From Alicyclobacillus sp. SO9 (GTDB taxonomy: Bacteria > Bacillota > Bacilli > Alicyclobacillales > Alicyclobacillaceae), in contig NZ_CP066339.1 in the NCBI RefSeq assembly GCF_016406125.1, forward strand, positions 4,898,001 through 4,962,000: a stretch of DNA of 64,000 nt. The letters are read 5' to 3'. The notes under the pieces were generated by a model. It saw only the letters and a program-made list of their open reading frames with translations, was not told where the DNA came from and searched no databases. Each line of letters starts with the position of its first letter. The first letter of the stretch is position 1. The position numbers and the translations under genes were made by a program. Shown here one piece after another: positions 44,009 through 52,438 of the stretch.

Positions 44009-44171
44009 CTTTCACTCTCTAAGGAGTCTCTAATAGTTTTGACTAAATCTGTCACTTTGCCATTTACCATACGTAGGATCATCAGCTAAACACAGTGTTT
44101 GGCTCATTTCGTTAGATGTTTACAGATTCCGCTTAGACATTCCAGCCGTTGGCGGCTGGAATGTCCCCCTG

Positions 44172-44936
44172 TCAAGTCTTATCCCCCTTTACGCTCTTGA
44201 TAAACGCCAGAAAAAAGTACTTAAGTATCCGGAAATCTGATAAATACCTTCGCCACAGCCTGCGTGGTTCTGTAATCAGACGGAAGAGCCACTCCAACCC
44301 AACGACCTGCATCCATTTGGGAGCACGCGGAAGCGTTCCGGCGAGAAAGTCAAAGGAGGCCCCAACTCCAATAAGAACAGGAGGTCGTATCTCCTCGCGA
44401 TGTCTATCAATCCATTTTTCCTGTTTGGGAGCCCCAAGCCCGACCAATAGGACGTTAGCCCCAGAATCATTTATTTTATCGACAATTCTCGCAGATAAAG
44501 CACTGTCCATCAACTCCTCAGGAGACGGACAGTACGTAGACACAATATTAGCCCCATGCCATTTCTCCTCTGCGCGATGCTTAGCCAACTCCGCCACACC
44601 CGGATTACCTCCAAGAAAAAATATGGCGAGCCCCGCTTTTTCACTCTCTTTACAGATATCCACTACCAAGTCTGCTCCAGTGACACGCTCCGGGAGGGGG
44701 TTCCCAATCAGCCTTGAGAGCCAGATGATAGGAGTCCCATCTGGTGTAACCAACCACGCATTGTGAATAATTCTAGCCAGTTCTTTGTCACGTTCGGATT
44801 TAAGCAAAATATCAGAGTTGACCGTGACGATCTGTCCCCCACCACACGCCCCGTTCACGCACTCCGAAATAAGTTGCAATACCTCCGCCTTTGTCACCTG
44901 CGAGAAGGCGATGTGTTGGATTCTTGTAGTTTTCAT
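44172..44936 (-). CDS. WecG/TagA/CpsF family glycosyltransferase (GT26)
   Basis: 254-residue membrane-associated enzyme that in teichoic-acid synthesis adds ManNAc to lipid-linked GlcNAc. Signatures are IVTVNSDILLKSERD, LVTPDGTPIIWLSRL with the catalytic Asp, GNPLPERVTGADLV, FFLGGNPGVAE and LLVGLGAPKQEKWI. The C-terminal GLEWLFRLITEPRRLWRRYL is the membrane-binding tail. GAGG lies 5-6 nt before ATG 44936; the longer frame overlaps the upstream gene and is not used. It is the second-sugar candidate in the pathway. Confidence 0.93.
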   Translation of the reverse strand: MKTTRIQHIAFSQVTKAEVLQLISECVNGACGGGQIVTVNSDILLKSERDKELARIIHNAWLVTPDGTPIIWLSRLIGNPLPERVTGADLVVDICKESEKAGLAIFFLGGNPGVAELAKHRAEEKWHGANIVSTYCPSPEELMDSALSARIVDKINDSGANVLLVGLGAPKQEKWIDRHREEIRPPVLIGVGASFDFLAGTLPRAPKWMQVVGLEWLFRLITEPRRLWRRYLSDFRILKYFFLAFIKSVKGDKT

Positions 44937-44982
44937 CTTGACCTCTGAATAAGTGTACGACCTCTCACTACCAAAGTTCATC

Positions 44983-46101
44983 TCATACGACTTCCTGCAC
45001 AATTTTGTCCCACGTCTTCTGAACTGACCGTTTCCAGTCAAATTCCTCCACCCGCTTAAGACCTTTCGCCCTGAACGCACGACACAAGGTCTCGTCAGTC
45101 AGCAATTGAGACATTTTCCGCGCCATGTCTGTAACGGACAATGGATCCGCGTAGAGGCACGCGTCTCCCCCAACCTCGGGCAGAGACGATGTAGCCGCTG
45201 CTAATACCGGTACGCCGCAACTCATCGCTTCCAACAAGGGAATTCCGAATCCTTCATACAGGCTCGGCATAACGAAGAGATGCGCAAACGAATACAACTC
45301 AACCAGTTCCTCATTTGAGACGAATCCGGTGAAAACAATAGCCTCTCGGCAGTTTTCTGGTATAGACAGACTGTCCATCCACCCTTTTCTCCCGACGATA
45401 ACAAGTTTGTATTCCATATTTTCCTCTATCAAGATCGAAAATGCCTCAATGAGCCTCTGTAAATTCTTCCGCGGTTCGAGTGTACCTACCGCTAGTATAA
45501 AACGACTCTCGTACGCATCGCTCAGAGAATTAAGATGCGTTCGCGTCTCTCGGGGATAAAAGAGACTTGGATCGACAGCCAAAGGGAAAACGTGGATGCG
45601 GGAATCCGTAATCCCCTTGTATTTTTGAATATCCTGTTTAGAACTCTTGGAAACAGTCGCCACAAAGCGCAAAGTTCTAGACCTCAAGGCCCTGTTTAGC
45701 TGCGGCCGATAGTATAATTTCATCCCTCGGGACACAGTCTCAGGAAATCTCCATGGCGTCGCGTCATGAACAATAATGGAATGTGGAATAGAACCGTAGC
45801 CTAGCACAGGATAGGACAGCGTCATGTTATAGATGAAATCCATGTCCAACCGAAGCAAAACCAGGGGTGTCCACAATTGATCTGTCAGGATTCTGTTTTT
45901 AAACGGACTAAACAGAACTCTCATCCCAGCGCACACCGGAAGAACAAGGTCCCTCCCCCCCGGATGAGCCAATACCGTTACAGAGGAACGTACACTTTCT
46001 GGAGTATTTTTGAGAAATTCAAGTACATATTTTTCAATACCAGTAACCTTGTCCGAATCAACCACAGTTGCAACGACGCCGAAATTGCGACCCAAGACCA
46101 T
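44983..46101 (-). CDS. Family 4 glycosyltransferase
   Basis: GT-B enzyme of about 370 residues. VVDSDKVTGIEKYVLEFLKN is the acceptor-side loop. LAVGTLEPRKNLQRLIEAFS, LVIVGRKGW and MPSLYEGFGIPLLEAMSCGV, which carries the EGFGxPxLE motif, form the donor site. The start is unsettled: ATG 46101 lies right after AGGGGGG, while a TTG at 46095 is 7 nt from the same site. It follows the priming sugar transferase, so it may add an early sugar of the repeat unit. Confidence 0.88.
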   Translation of the reverse strand: MVLGRNFGVVATVVDSDKVTGIEKYVLEFLKNTPESVRSSVTVLAHPGGRDLVLPVCAGMRVLFSPFKNRILTDQLWTPLVLLRLDMDFIYNMTLSYPVLGYGSIPHSIIVHDATPWRFPETVSRGMKLYYRPQLNRALRSRTLRFVATVSKSSKQDIQKYKGITDSRIHVFPLAVDPSLFYPRETRTHLNSLSDAYESRFILAVGTLEPRKNLQRLIEAFSILIEENMEYKLVIVGRKGWMDSLSIPENCREAIVFTGFVSNEELVELYSFAHLFVMPSLYEGFGIPLLEAMSCGVPVLAAATSSLPEVGGDACLYADPLSVTDMARKMSQLLTDETLCRAFRAKGLKRVEEFDWKRSVQKTWDKIVQEVV

Positions 46102-46237
46102 GCCCCCCTGCAGAATAATAAGAGTTCGAGGCATTAGAGCAAAAGGAGAGCACTATGCAGTCCCAATTGGGATACAAAAATCCAACAACCCACGAGATTT
46201 TTGCTCCACATTCATCCAGAATTGCACGTTTCAAAAC

Positions 46238-47638
46238 CTAGAAGGCTCCATGCTTTTTGAAGATAGCGGGAATCGTTTTAAACAATATAACCACATCGCT
46301 AAAAAACGTCCAATTGTCAATATATGCGAGATCCAAACTCATCCACTGCTCAAAATCAATTTCGTTTCGACCGCTAATCTGCCATGTGCAGGTAATTCCC
46401 GGTTTGACACTCAGCCTGCGCAAATGCACATAATCGTAGTCGTCGACTTCACTAGGAAGAGGCGGCCTCGGTCCTACAAGACTCATATCGCCTTTAAGCA
46501 CATTAAAGAGCTGGGGCAATTCATCAAGACTTGTTTTTCTTAAGAAGCGACCCATGCGGGTGATACGCGGATCATTTTTCATCTTAAAGACGGGACCAGA
46601 CATCTCGTTGTATGCCTGCAACGCCTTTTTCCTTTCCTCGGCGTCTACGACCATGCTTCTGAACTTAAACATTTTAAAGGACTGCTTATGCAACCCGACT
46701 CGGTTCTGCGCAAAAAACACTGGCCCACCGTCGTCCAGTTTAATCGCCAAAGCGATAACCAGCAGAACCGGAGACACCACAACCAGGCCCACAGTAGCCA
46801 GAGCCACATCTGTTGCCCGCTTCAGAATCAAGCCGCTTGCTGAATGGGGAATTCCTGAAAGCACTAGCCGCGAAACTCCCATGCCGTGAACAATTTCGCT
46901 GGATGCAATCTTTGAAGATAAACCATCTAGAATGAGTTCCGTTGTGATGCCGTGCATTTCGCACACTTTAATAACCCGCTCTAAATACGGGTGGTTTGCA
47001 GGAAGAGCAATCACCACTCCGTCGACAACATTGGCTGTCAATACAGACTCCAAAGTGGACGTGTTGCCTAAAAAGAGGGAGCCGAGATTTTCGAGATCGA
47101 CCTCGTCCGTGACAATCCCTAATACCCTCAATCCAAACCGGGGATTCTTCTCAACATTTTCGATATATCTCAGCGCGGCTTCACCGGAACCCACGACAAT
47201 TCGGGTTCTGGCATCCCAGCCGGCCCTTCGGATCCTTGCAAGGTACAAGCTGACAAGGACTCGTGTCCCCATCATATAGATAATAGAAGTCAAAAAGAAG
47301 AGACCTATAAACAGTCGACTGAAGTGACCCAGTTTTAACACAAACGCTAACAGCGAGAAGAACAGCAGTGCTAATGCGTTCACTCGCAAGACCACCCACA
47401 GTTCGGTTTTGAATCCAAACAGCCGGCGTACTGGATATTCGCTGAACAGAACCAGGGATGACATCCACGCCAAAGACGAAAATAACAAAGTCTTAGTATA
47501 GATCGGCTCTGCGACACTAAATGGATAATTTCCACGAAGGCTGCCGAAAATATGGTAGGCGGTATAGAACGAAAATATCACGACGAGGATATCAAGGAAA
47601 AATCCCAGTCTGCGACTGTTGTCAGCCAGACGATCCAA
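46238..47638 (-). CDS. Polyprenyl-phosphate sugar-1-phosphate transferase (WbaP/CpsE type)
   Basis: Starts the repeat unit by moving a sugar phosphate, often glucose or galactose, onto undecaprenyl phosphate. The 466-residue protein has four or five N-terminal helices, a Rossmann-like CoA-binding segment (RIVVGSGEAALRYIE), one membrane hairpin (KRATDVALATVGLVVVSPVL) and the catalytic domain with KMFKFRSMVVDAEERK, TSLDELPQLFNVLKGDMSLV and GPRPPLP. GGAGGGG is 6 nt before TTG 47638, the chosen start. First gene of the nine-gene cluster. Confidence 0.93.
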   Translation of the reverse strand: MDRLADNSRRLGFFLDILVVIFSFYTAYHIFGSLRGNYPFSVAEPIYTKTLLFSSLAWMSSLVLFSEYPVRRLFGFKTELWVVLRVNALALLFFSLLAFVLKLGHFSRLFIGLFFLTSIIYMMGTRVLVSLYLARIRRAGWDARTRIVVGSGEAALRYIENVEKNPRFGLRVLGIVTDEVDLENLGSLFLGNTSTLESVLTANVVDGVVIALPANHPYLERVIKVCEMHGITTELILDGLSSKIASSEIVHGMGVSRLVLSGIPHSASGLILKRATDVALATVGLVVVSPVLLVIALAIKLDDGGPVFFAQNRVGLHKQSFKMFKFRSMVVDAEERKKALQAYNEMSGPVFKMKNDPRITRMGRFLRKTSLDELPQLFNVLKGDMSLVGPRPPLPSEVDDYDYVHLRRLSVKPGITCTWQISGRNEIDFEQWMSLDLAYIDNWTFFSDVVILFKTIPAIFKKHGAF

Positions 47639-47977
47639 CTCGCACCCCTCCAAATAAACTGCGCAAAGGCCTCAACTCTACTCCCTAGCGCCCAAGTACA
47701 TTACTATATTTTTGCCATCGGAACATCAAATATACTTCAGATGGAATATAATGTCGTCGGCCCATTCCCTAGATTCTACAATATAACACTTGCTGAAACG
47801 CCTTACAGTGACTATTTTCAACATCTATCAACTATCTTTTACATCTATCAGAGCAACAAACATTATAATAACAGGCTAATGTTAAGAATGTATTAATCCA
47901 CAAGCATTAGACGAGAGTAACACAAAACTTGTTACAATAGTGGCAGGACACACAGATTGACACGGAGGGAGTATATC
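47639..47977. other. Divergent promoter region of the polysaccharide cluster and yigZ
   Basis: About 340 AT-rich bases between two divergent starts. Promoters for both directions must lie here; TTGTTACAATAG near 47928-47939 has a TACAAT that could be the yigZ -10 box. No hairpin or known leader RNA was recognised. ORFs in it are extensions without ribosome-binding sites. Confidence 0.45.
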
Positions 47978-48646
47978 ATGCCAGGTACAGACTCATTTCT
48001 CACCCTTGTTTCCCCTTCAGAAACTGAGGTCATCATTAAAAAGTCCCGGTTCATCGGCGGCTCCTATCCCGTTACAACGGTAGATGAAGCTGATTCAATA
48101 CTGAATGAAGTCAGGACGACACATAAAACAGCAAACCACAACTGTTTTGCCTATAGCATTGGGCTCAATGTTCCCATTGAGAAATCATCCGATGACGGAG
48201 AACCGTCAGGTACTGCCGGCCGGCCAATTCTCGAGGTTCTTCGACAAAAGAAACTCAATAACGTGTTAGTTATTGTAACACGTTATTTTGGCGGCACATT
48301 GTTAGGTGCAAGCGGCCTAGTACGAGCATACACCGATACAACTGCAAAGGCTATAGAAAATAATAGTTTCGTCAGATGTTTTCTCATGTCCCGATTGCAT
48401 ATTATTACAGATTACACTCAGTTTGGCAAACTGGAACATGAGCTTTCTCAGGCAAATGTAGCAATTTTCGACAAACAGTTCACAGATGCCGTCAGTCTGG
48501 CTATCTACATCCCTGCGTATGATGTAAAGCACTGGCTGGAGCAACTGGCCGACTGGACAAACGGCCGTGCTCACGTCGATGTAGGAGAGCCAGAGTACGT
48601 CGGTGTAAAGGAAACCGGGGACTTTGTCTTTGGAATCTATCCATAG
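47978..48646 (+). CDS. yigZ: YigZ/IMPACT family protein
   Basis: A 222-residue protein of the conserved YigZ family, whose eukaryotic relative IMPACT regulates a translation-stress kinase; the bacterial function is unsettled. Features seen: IIKKSRFIGGSYPV near the start, HNCFAYSIG, SSDDGEPSGTAGRPILEVL (about 69-87) and TRYFGGTLLGASGLVRAYTD (about 99-118), then a C-terminal DUF1949-like ferredoxin fold (about 137-195). GGAGGG lies 8 nt before ATG 47978, which is preferred to the upstream TTG. Confidence 0.93.
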   Translation: MPGTDSFLTLVSPSETEVIIKKSRFIGGSYPVTTVDEADSILNEVRTTHKTANHNCFAYSIGLNVPIEKSSDDGEPSGTAGRPILEVLRQKKLNNVLVIVTRYFGGTLLGASGLVRAYTDTTAKAIENNSFVRCFLMSRLHIITDYTQFGKLEHELSQANVAIFDKQFTDAVSLAIYIPAYDVKHWLEQLADWTNGRAHVDVGEPEYVGVKETGDFVFGIYP

Positions 48647-48841
48647 TAAATGCATCGTATTCAATGCACCCTAAGACTGTGCAGAAAACCAACTCAATGC
48701 TATCGGATAAATTTGTCTTTTGTTTCACAACTTTCTATATTATGATGTGTGGAATTGCACAACTATTTATTTCCTTATGCTGCAGCTGATAGAATAGATT
48801 ACAATTACGTTACATAAGTTTCGTCATAGAGGTGACCTACG

Positions 48842-49729
48842 TTGAAAAAAGTGCGGAAAGCTGTCATCCCGGCGGCAGGGTTCGGAACGCGAATGCTGCC
48901 GGCCACCAAGGCTGTTCCGAAAGAAATGTTGCCCATTTTGAACAAGCCCTGCATTCAATACATTGTTGAAGAGGCTGTGTACGCCGGAATTGAGGAAATC
49001 CTCATTATCACAGGACGTGCAAAAAAAGCGATTGAAGATCACTTTGACAGGTCTCCGGAGCTTGAACTCCACCTAGAGCAGAGCAGGAAATCCTCTATGC
49101 TATCTGAAGTAAAGGCTATTTCCGATCTCGTTGACATCCACTACGTCCGCCAAAAGACGGCCATGGGACTGGGTCATGCAATTTTGTGTGCGAGATCGTT
49201 CATTGGGGACGAGCCCTTTGCCGTTCTCCTCGGAGATGACATTATTCAGTCTGAGGTACCTGTCACAAAGCAACTGATGGATGAGTACGTGAATACACAG
49301 TCAGCCATGGTAGGTGTACAGCGAGTGCCAAACGAGAACGTTTCGAAATACGGCATCATTAACCCCGGGCCACACTCTGAAGAGAGTCGGCACATCCCAG
49401 TGCAGACCATTGTTGAGAAGCCTGCCCCACAGGACGCACCATCAAACTTAGCGGTCTTAGGGCGATACATTCTTCCCGCCACCATTTTCAATCAGTTGGA
49501 GAACATTCCCGTCGGCCACGGCGGCGAACTCCAATTAACCGACGCCATCGCGCGCCTTGCCGAAACCGGCCAAACCACTGCCCTTCAGTTTGAAGGAGTG
49601 CGCCATGACATCGGCAATCTGGAAGGATGGCTGCGGGCCAACATGTCTTTCGCAATGGAGCGCCCAAACCTGGCTGCATCACTAATGGCACAACTGAAGA
49701 AGGAAAATTTGCAACGACGGTTAAGCTAA
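48842..49729 (+). CDS. galU: UTP-glucose-1-phosphate uridylyltransferase
   Basis: Makes UDP-glucose, the likely sugar donor for the adjacent polysaccharide cluster and a precursor for UDP-galactose. The 295-residue protein has the nucleotide-binding AVIPAAGFGTRMLPATKAVP (7-26) with KEMLPILNKPCIQYIVEEA, VRQKTAMGLGHAILCA, FAVLLGDDII with the metal-binding Asp, GGELQLTDAI and the C-terminal GxRxDIGN-like VRHDIGNLEGWL. It starts at TTG behind GAGGTGA. A strong terminator follows. Confidence 0.95.
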   Translation: MKKVRKAVIPAAGFGTRMLPATKAVPKEMLPILNKPCIQYIVEEAVYAGIEEILIITGRAKKAIEDHFDRSPELELHLEQSRKSSMLSEVKAISDLVDIHYVRQKTAMGLGHAILCARSFIGDEPFAVLLGDDIIQSEVPVTKQLMDEYVNTQSAMVGVQRVPNENVSKYGIINPGPHSEESRHIPVQTIVEKPAPQDAPSNLAVLGRYILPATIFNQLENIPVGHGGELQLTDAIARLAETGQTTALQFEGVRHDIGNLEGWLRANMSFAMERPNLAASLMAQLKKENLQRRLS

Positions 49730-49794
49730 CCGTTCGCACTTATATAACTGGTTCATCCGCTCTGAAAACTCTAATTTCATGCGTGCTCCAACGT

Positions 49795-49826
49795 CAAAAG
49801 AGACCCGGCATCCCGGGTCTCTTTTG
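49795..49826. terminator. Strong bidirectional terminator after galU
   Basis: CAAAAGAGACCCGG (49795-49808), loop CATC, CCGGGTCTCTTTTG (49813-49826): a 14 bp stem with A-rich and T-rich outer ends. It separates galU from a convergent gene and can serve both. Confidence 0.92.
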
Positions 49827-49832
49827 CAGTCA

Positions 49833-50507
49833 CTACATAATTCCATCTCGATGGAGCATAAAGGCAAACAACTCCGCCGTACTCTTTCGCTTGCGTACTG
49901 CGTCTGCGGACATGAGGACATCCATGTGCTGACCTGTCTCCAGTTGAATACGGCTTTTCTTGTGGCTGATAAATTCGATGGTTTGAACGGCTGTGTTGGC
50001 AACAAACCCTGTGGCGCCGTCATTGTGGTGCTGCGGAATTCGGGTTTTTACGGCGAATAGAACCAAATCACGACGGGGAACAATAACGGGGACCGACTGA
50101 TACATATTGACGTAGCGCTGGAACTTGCGGCGAATTTCTGTTTCATCAATGCCGTGATAGCGGTGAATTTCTCTCTGAATCCAGGAGACCCCGCGCCCGA
50201 ACACCTTCTGTGCTGCATTGTCCAACGTAATCAGCGCCGCGTTCCCATATCCCGCGAGATAGACTGGCTCACACCCAATAATATGAGGCACCCAATCTTC
50301 TGCCGGGGGCATACCGTGTGTATGCAAAAAGAGAGGTACACCTCTCGGCGGGGTGTAGACTGTCATGCGTGATGCCTCTCGCAGGTGCAGTCGATTGCCT
50401 CTTTGTACGGGGTTCACTTCATCCGAGTTCATCTCATCCGAGTTCACTTCATCCGGCTTTCTACGGCCCTTCTGATTAGGATTTCCATACCCGTCCGAAC
50501 CTTCCAC
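49833..50507 (-). CDS. Hypothetical protein, weakly ComK-like
   Basis: A 224-residue protein that I do not firmly recognise. Residues 1-48 are polar with an imperfect duplication (PDEVNSDEMNSDEVNP). Residues 80-205 follow a pattern reminiscent of the competence factor ComK: a VPVIVPRRDLVLFAVKTRIP strand pair, GFVANTAVQTIEFIS, and a turn before RIQLETGQHMDVLMSADAVR. Resemblance is to the spacing of beta strands and the basic C-terminal segment, not to strict identity. GGGAGG lies 7 nt before the GTG start. If ComK-like it would be a DNA-binding regulator; confidence in that is low. Confidence 0.6.
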   Translation of the reverse strand: MEGSDGYGNPNQKGRRKPDEVNSDEMNSDEVNPVQRGNRLHLREASRMTVYTPPRGVPLFLHTHGMPPAEDWVPHIIGCEPVYLAGYGNAALITLDNAAQKVFGRGVSWIQREIHRYHGIDETEIRRKFQRYVNMYQSVPVIVPRRDLVLFAVKTRIPQHHNDGATGFVANTAVQTIEFISHKKSRIQLETGQHMDVLMSADAVRKRKSTAELFAFMLHRDGIM

Positions 50508-50810
50508 TAAACCGCCTCCCCATAAATATCAAATGTTTCCATTGGAGAAATCTGCGAATACTATATTACACGTTTGTGGACAAAGCAATAGCAAAGCTCT
50601 GAAACTTACAATTTGTTCAAGGACTTATCATAATCTCTTGATTTCCTGTATATGTAACATAACGTAAGTCAAGGAGTTTTCGTCATAGCGAAGGACTTGG
50701 ACAGATGTCTGAGTGTTGATTCTGCCTTCGCCGACTCGTCCCCCTGGACGTATGGTGGATTTGCGCGTAATAACCAGCGAGATCGATCTCCGTCAAGGAG
50801 AATTCCGCTT
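50508..50810. other. Intergenic region before the sigma-factor gene
   Basis: 303 bases between divergent genes. Near 50664-50698, AAGTC and GACTT flank an inner TTTTCG/CGAAG pair and could form a broken hairpin. Its relation to the downstream gene is unknown. No known riboswitch class was recognised. The frame of the sigma gene runs back into this region but without a start site. Confidence 0.4.
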
Positions 50811-51434
50811 ATGCCTACAACAGCAGAGCAACCTGAGTTTGAAACCCGTAACAGGAGACTCGCGACACTCGTCAAAGCAGCTCAGAGTGGAGATATGGAG
50901 GCGACACAAGAACTTATACGTCAATTTCAACCGTTGATTTCGTCGTTGTCAAAGCGCTACTACAGTGTGTCTCGGGAGGACGCAGCGCAAGAGGCGTATT
51001 TGTCCCTGATGGAGTGCATCGCGCAGTTTGATGCATCGAGAGGGATTCCGTTTACGGGCTACGTGAATTTAAAGCTGCGAGGTGATGTCCGGTCTGCAAT
51101 GAGGAAAATATGGCGGTATGACAGTCGAGTGGCCCTCTCTAAGGAGGATAGAGAGGGAAACGAACTCAATGCGCTGCATCATCTGGACACCGCTGTTGCT
51201 GCGTCAGCAACTGAAACGATGACGGATTTTGATAGGGCTGAATGGAGAATCCTGTTGCACAGCGCCCATCTGTCAAGTCGCGAGTGCCTGGGTATCCAGA
51301 GTCTTGCACGGGGCTGGTCCTCTACGGAAATTGCTCGAAGGGTTGGTGTTTCTCCGGACACTGTTAAGACCTGGCGAAAAAGAGCGGTTCGTAAAGTCCG
51401 CAACATGTTCTCCGAGGTTTCACATGACAAGTAG
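50811..51434 (+). CDS. Sigma-70 family RNA polymerase sigma factor
   Basis: A 207-residue alternative sigma factor. Region 2 (about 25-110) has LIRQFQPLISSLSKRYY, EDAAQEAYLSLMECIAQFD and FTGYVNLKLRGDVRSAMRK. Region 4 (about 145-200) has a helix-turn-helix, WSSTEIARRVGVSPDTVKTW, followed by RKRAVRKVRNMF. Region 3 is reduced, as in small sporulation or stress-type sigma factors. AAGGAG lies 10 nt before ATG 50811; the upstream frame lacks a good start. No anti-sigma gene is adjacent. The regulon is unknown. Confidence 0.85.
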   Translation: MPTTAEQPEFETRNRRLATLVKAAQSGDMEATQELIRQFQPLISSLSKRYYSVSREDAAQEAYLSLMECIAQFDASRGIPFTGYVNLKLRGDVRSAMRKIWRYDSRVALSKEDREGNELNALHHLDTAVAASATETMTDFDRAEWRILLHSAHLSSRECLGIQSLARGWSSTEIARRVGVSPDTVKTWRKRAVRKVRNMFSEVSHDK

Positions 51435-51487
51435 AGACTTCCTGTTTCGAGAGGACAAAGAACCGCCAGCGACTGTGAATCACTCTC

Positions 51488-51512
51488 GGGAACTGTCGTT
51501 AAAACAGTTCCC
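51488..51512. terminator. Hairpin between convergent sigma and YheC/D genes
   Basis: GGGAACTGT (51488-51496) and ACAGTTCCC (51504-51512) form a 9 bp stem over a 7 nt loop. It overlaps the stop codon of the YheC/D gene. No clear U-run, so termination is only likely. Confidence 0.45.
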
Positions 51513-52338
51513 TCAGCAAAGCCTGACCCCTTCTGTTCCGTGTTGCGCGATGGCGATTTTGAATCTCGTCATATAAGTCTCGATTCGGAAGCTGGGCAAA
51601 CAGTTCATGACTCGGACCGCCTAAAGCGTCGTCTGTGTTGACCTCAATCAGCCACAGCGACTTGTTGGAACTGAGTCCGACATCAATTCCGATATCGAAG
51701 AAATCTCTGTACTGTTCAACGATTTTTGCAATAGCGTAGCCTGTTTCCTGCAGGTTTTCAGACAGTGTTTGCTGCACTTTCTGTTTGCAATTTAGTTCGT
51801 GACAAAGCTCCTTCAGGTCCATTACATGACCGCGGCTGAGGGCGATGTTGGACACGACCGATCCCGCCCCTCCAACACGCCCGACAGCACCGCTGTAAAC
51901 CCAGTCCTCCTCATCGTTTCGCTGCATCAATACACGAATGTCAAACGGTCGCTCGTCGAGGGTTGCAAGGGGTGCCCCAGCTTGAACAATGACAGGCTGG
52001 GCTGTATAGCTGGAGAGAAACCTTTCGATAACCTTACCGACGGAATCGATGTGCAAAACCTGCTTGTCGCCTTGTTTGTGCCAACGGTAGAGTACCGGAT
52101 GGGAAGTGTCTACGTCGACTCTGGTAATACCGGATCCTCCCCAGGCATTGACGGGTTTAATAAATACAGTCTGGTGGTTGCGCAGCATATCTGCGAGGTT
52201 TCCGGGTGTACCAAGTTTCGTTTCAGGGATGCGAAAACTGCTGCAATCTGTTTTGTTGGAGAGGCCGTTCAGTAAAGCCTTGTGCATTTCCCATTTGTTT
52301 AACCCTTGTCGCTGTACATCTAATTGAGCTCTAGGCAT
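51499..52338 (-). CDS. YheC/YheD family ATP-grasp protein (spore-coat associated)
   Basis: A 279-residue ATP-grasp protein of the YheC/D group found in endospore formers and linked to the spore coat; the ligated substrates are unknown. HQTVFIKPVNAWGGSGITRV is the ATP-binding lysine and glycine loop. DERPFDIRVLMQRN, VGRVGGAGSVVSNIALSRG and the metal-binding WLIEVNTDDALGG complete the ATP-grasp pattern. The start is ATG 52338, with GGAGGGG 6 nt upstream. Confidence 0.88.
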   Translation of the reverse strand: MPRAQLDVQRQGLNKWEMHKALLNGLSNKTDCSSFRIPETKLGTPGNLADMLRNHQTVFIKPVNAWGGSGITRVDVDTSHPVLYRWHKQGDKQVLHIDSVGKVIERFLSSYTAQPVIVQAGAPLATLDERPFDIRVLMQRNDEEDWVYSGAVGRVGGAGSVVSNIALSRGHVMDLKELCHELNCKQKVQQTLSENLQETGYAIAKIVEQYRDFFDIGIDVGLSSNKSLWLIEVNTDDALGGPSHELFAQLPNRDLYDEIQNRHRATRNRRGQALLRELF

Positions 52339-52438
52339 AACAATCCCCTCCATCTGTTCTCACTACACCATATGGAGGGGAAAGGGTTCCGGAATAGGCT
52401 TTTGACTTGAATTGGGCAATTTGAATTTGATGGTGTCT

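Noticed and set aside
50640-50810. Known riboswitch before the sigma-factor gene
   Set aside because: Short pairings exist, but none of the known conserved aptamer cores could be recognised.
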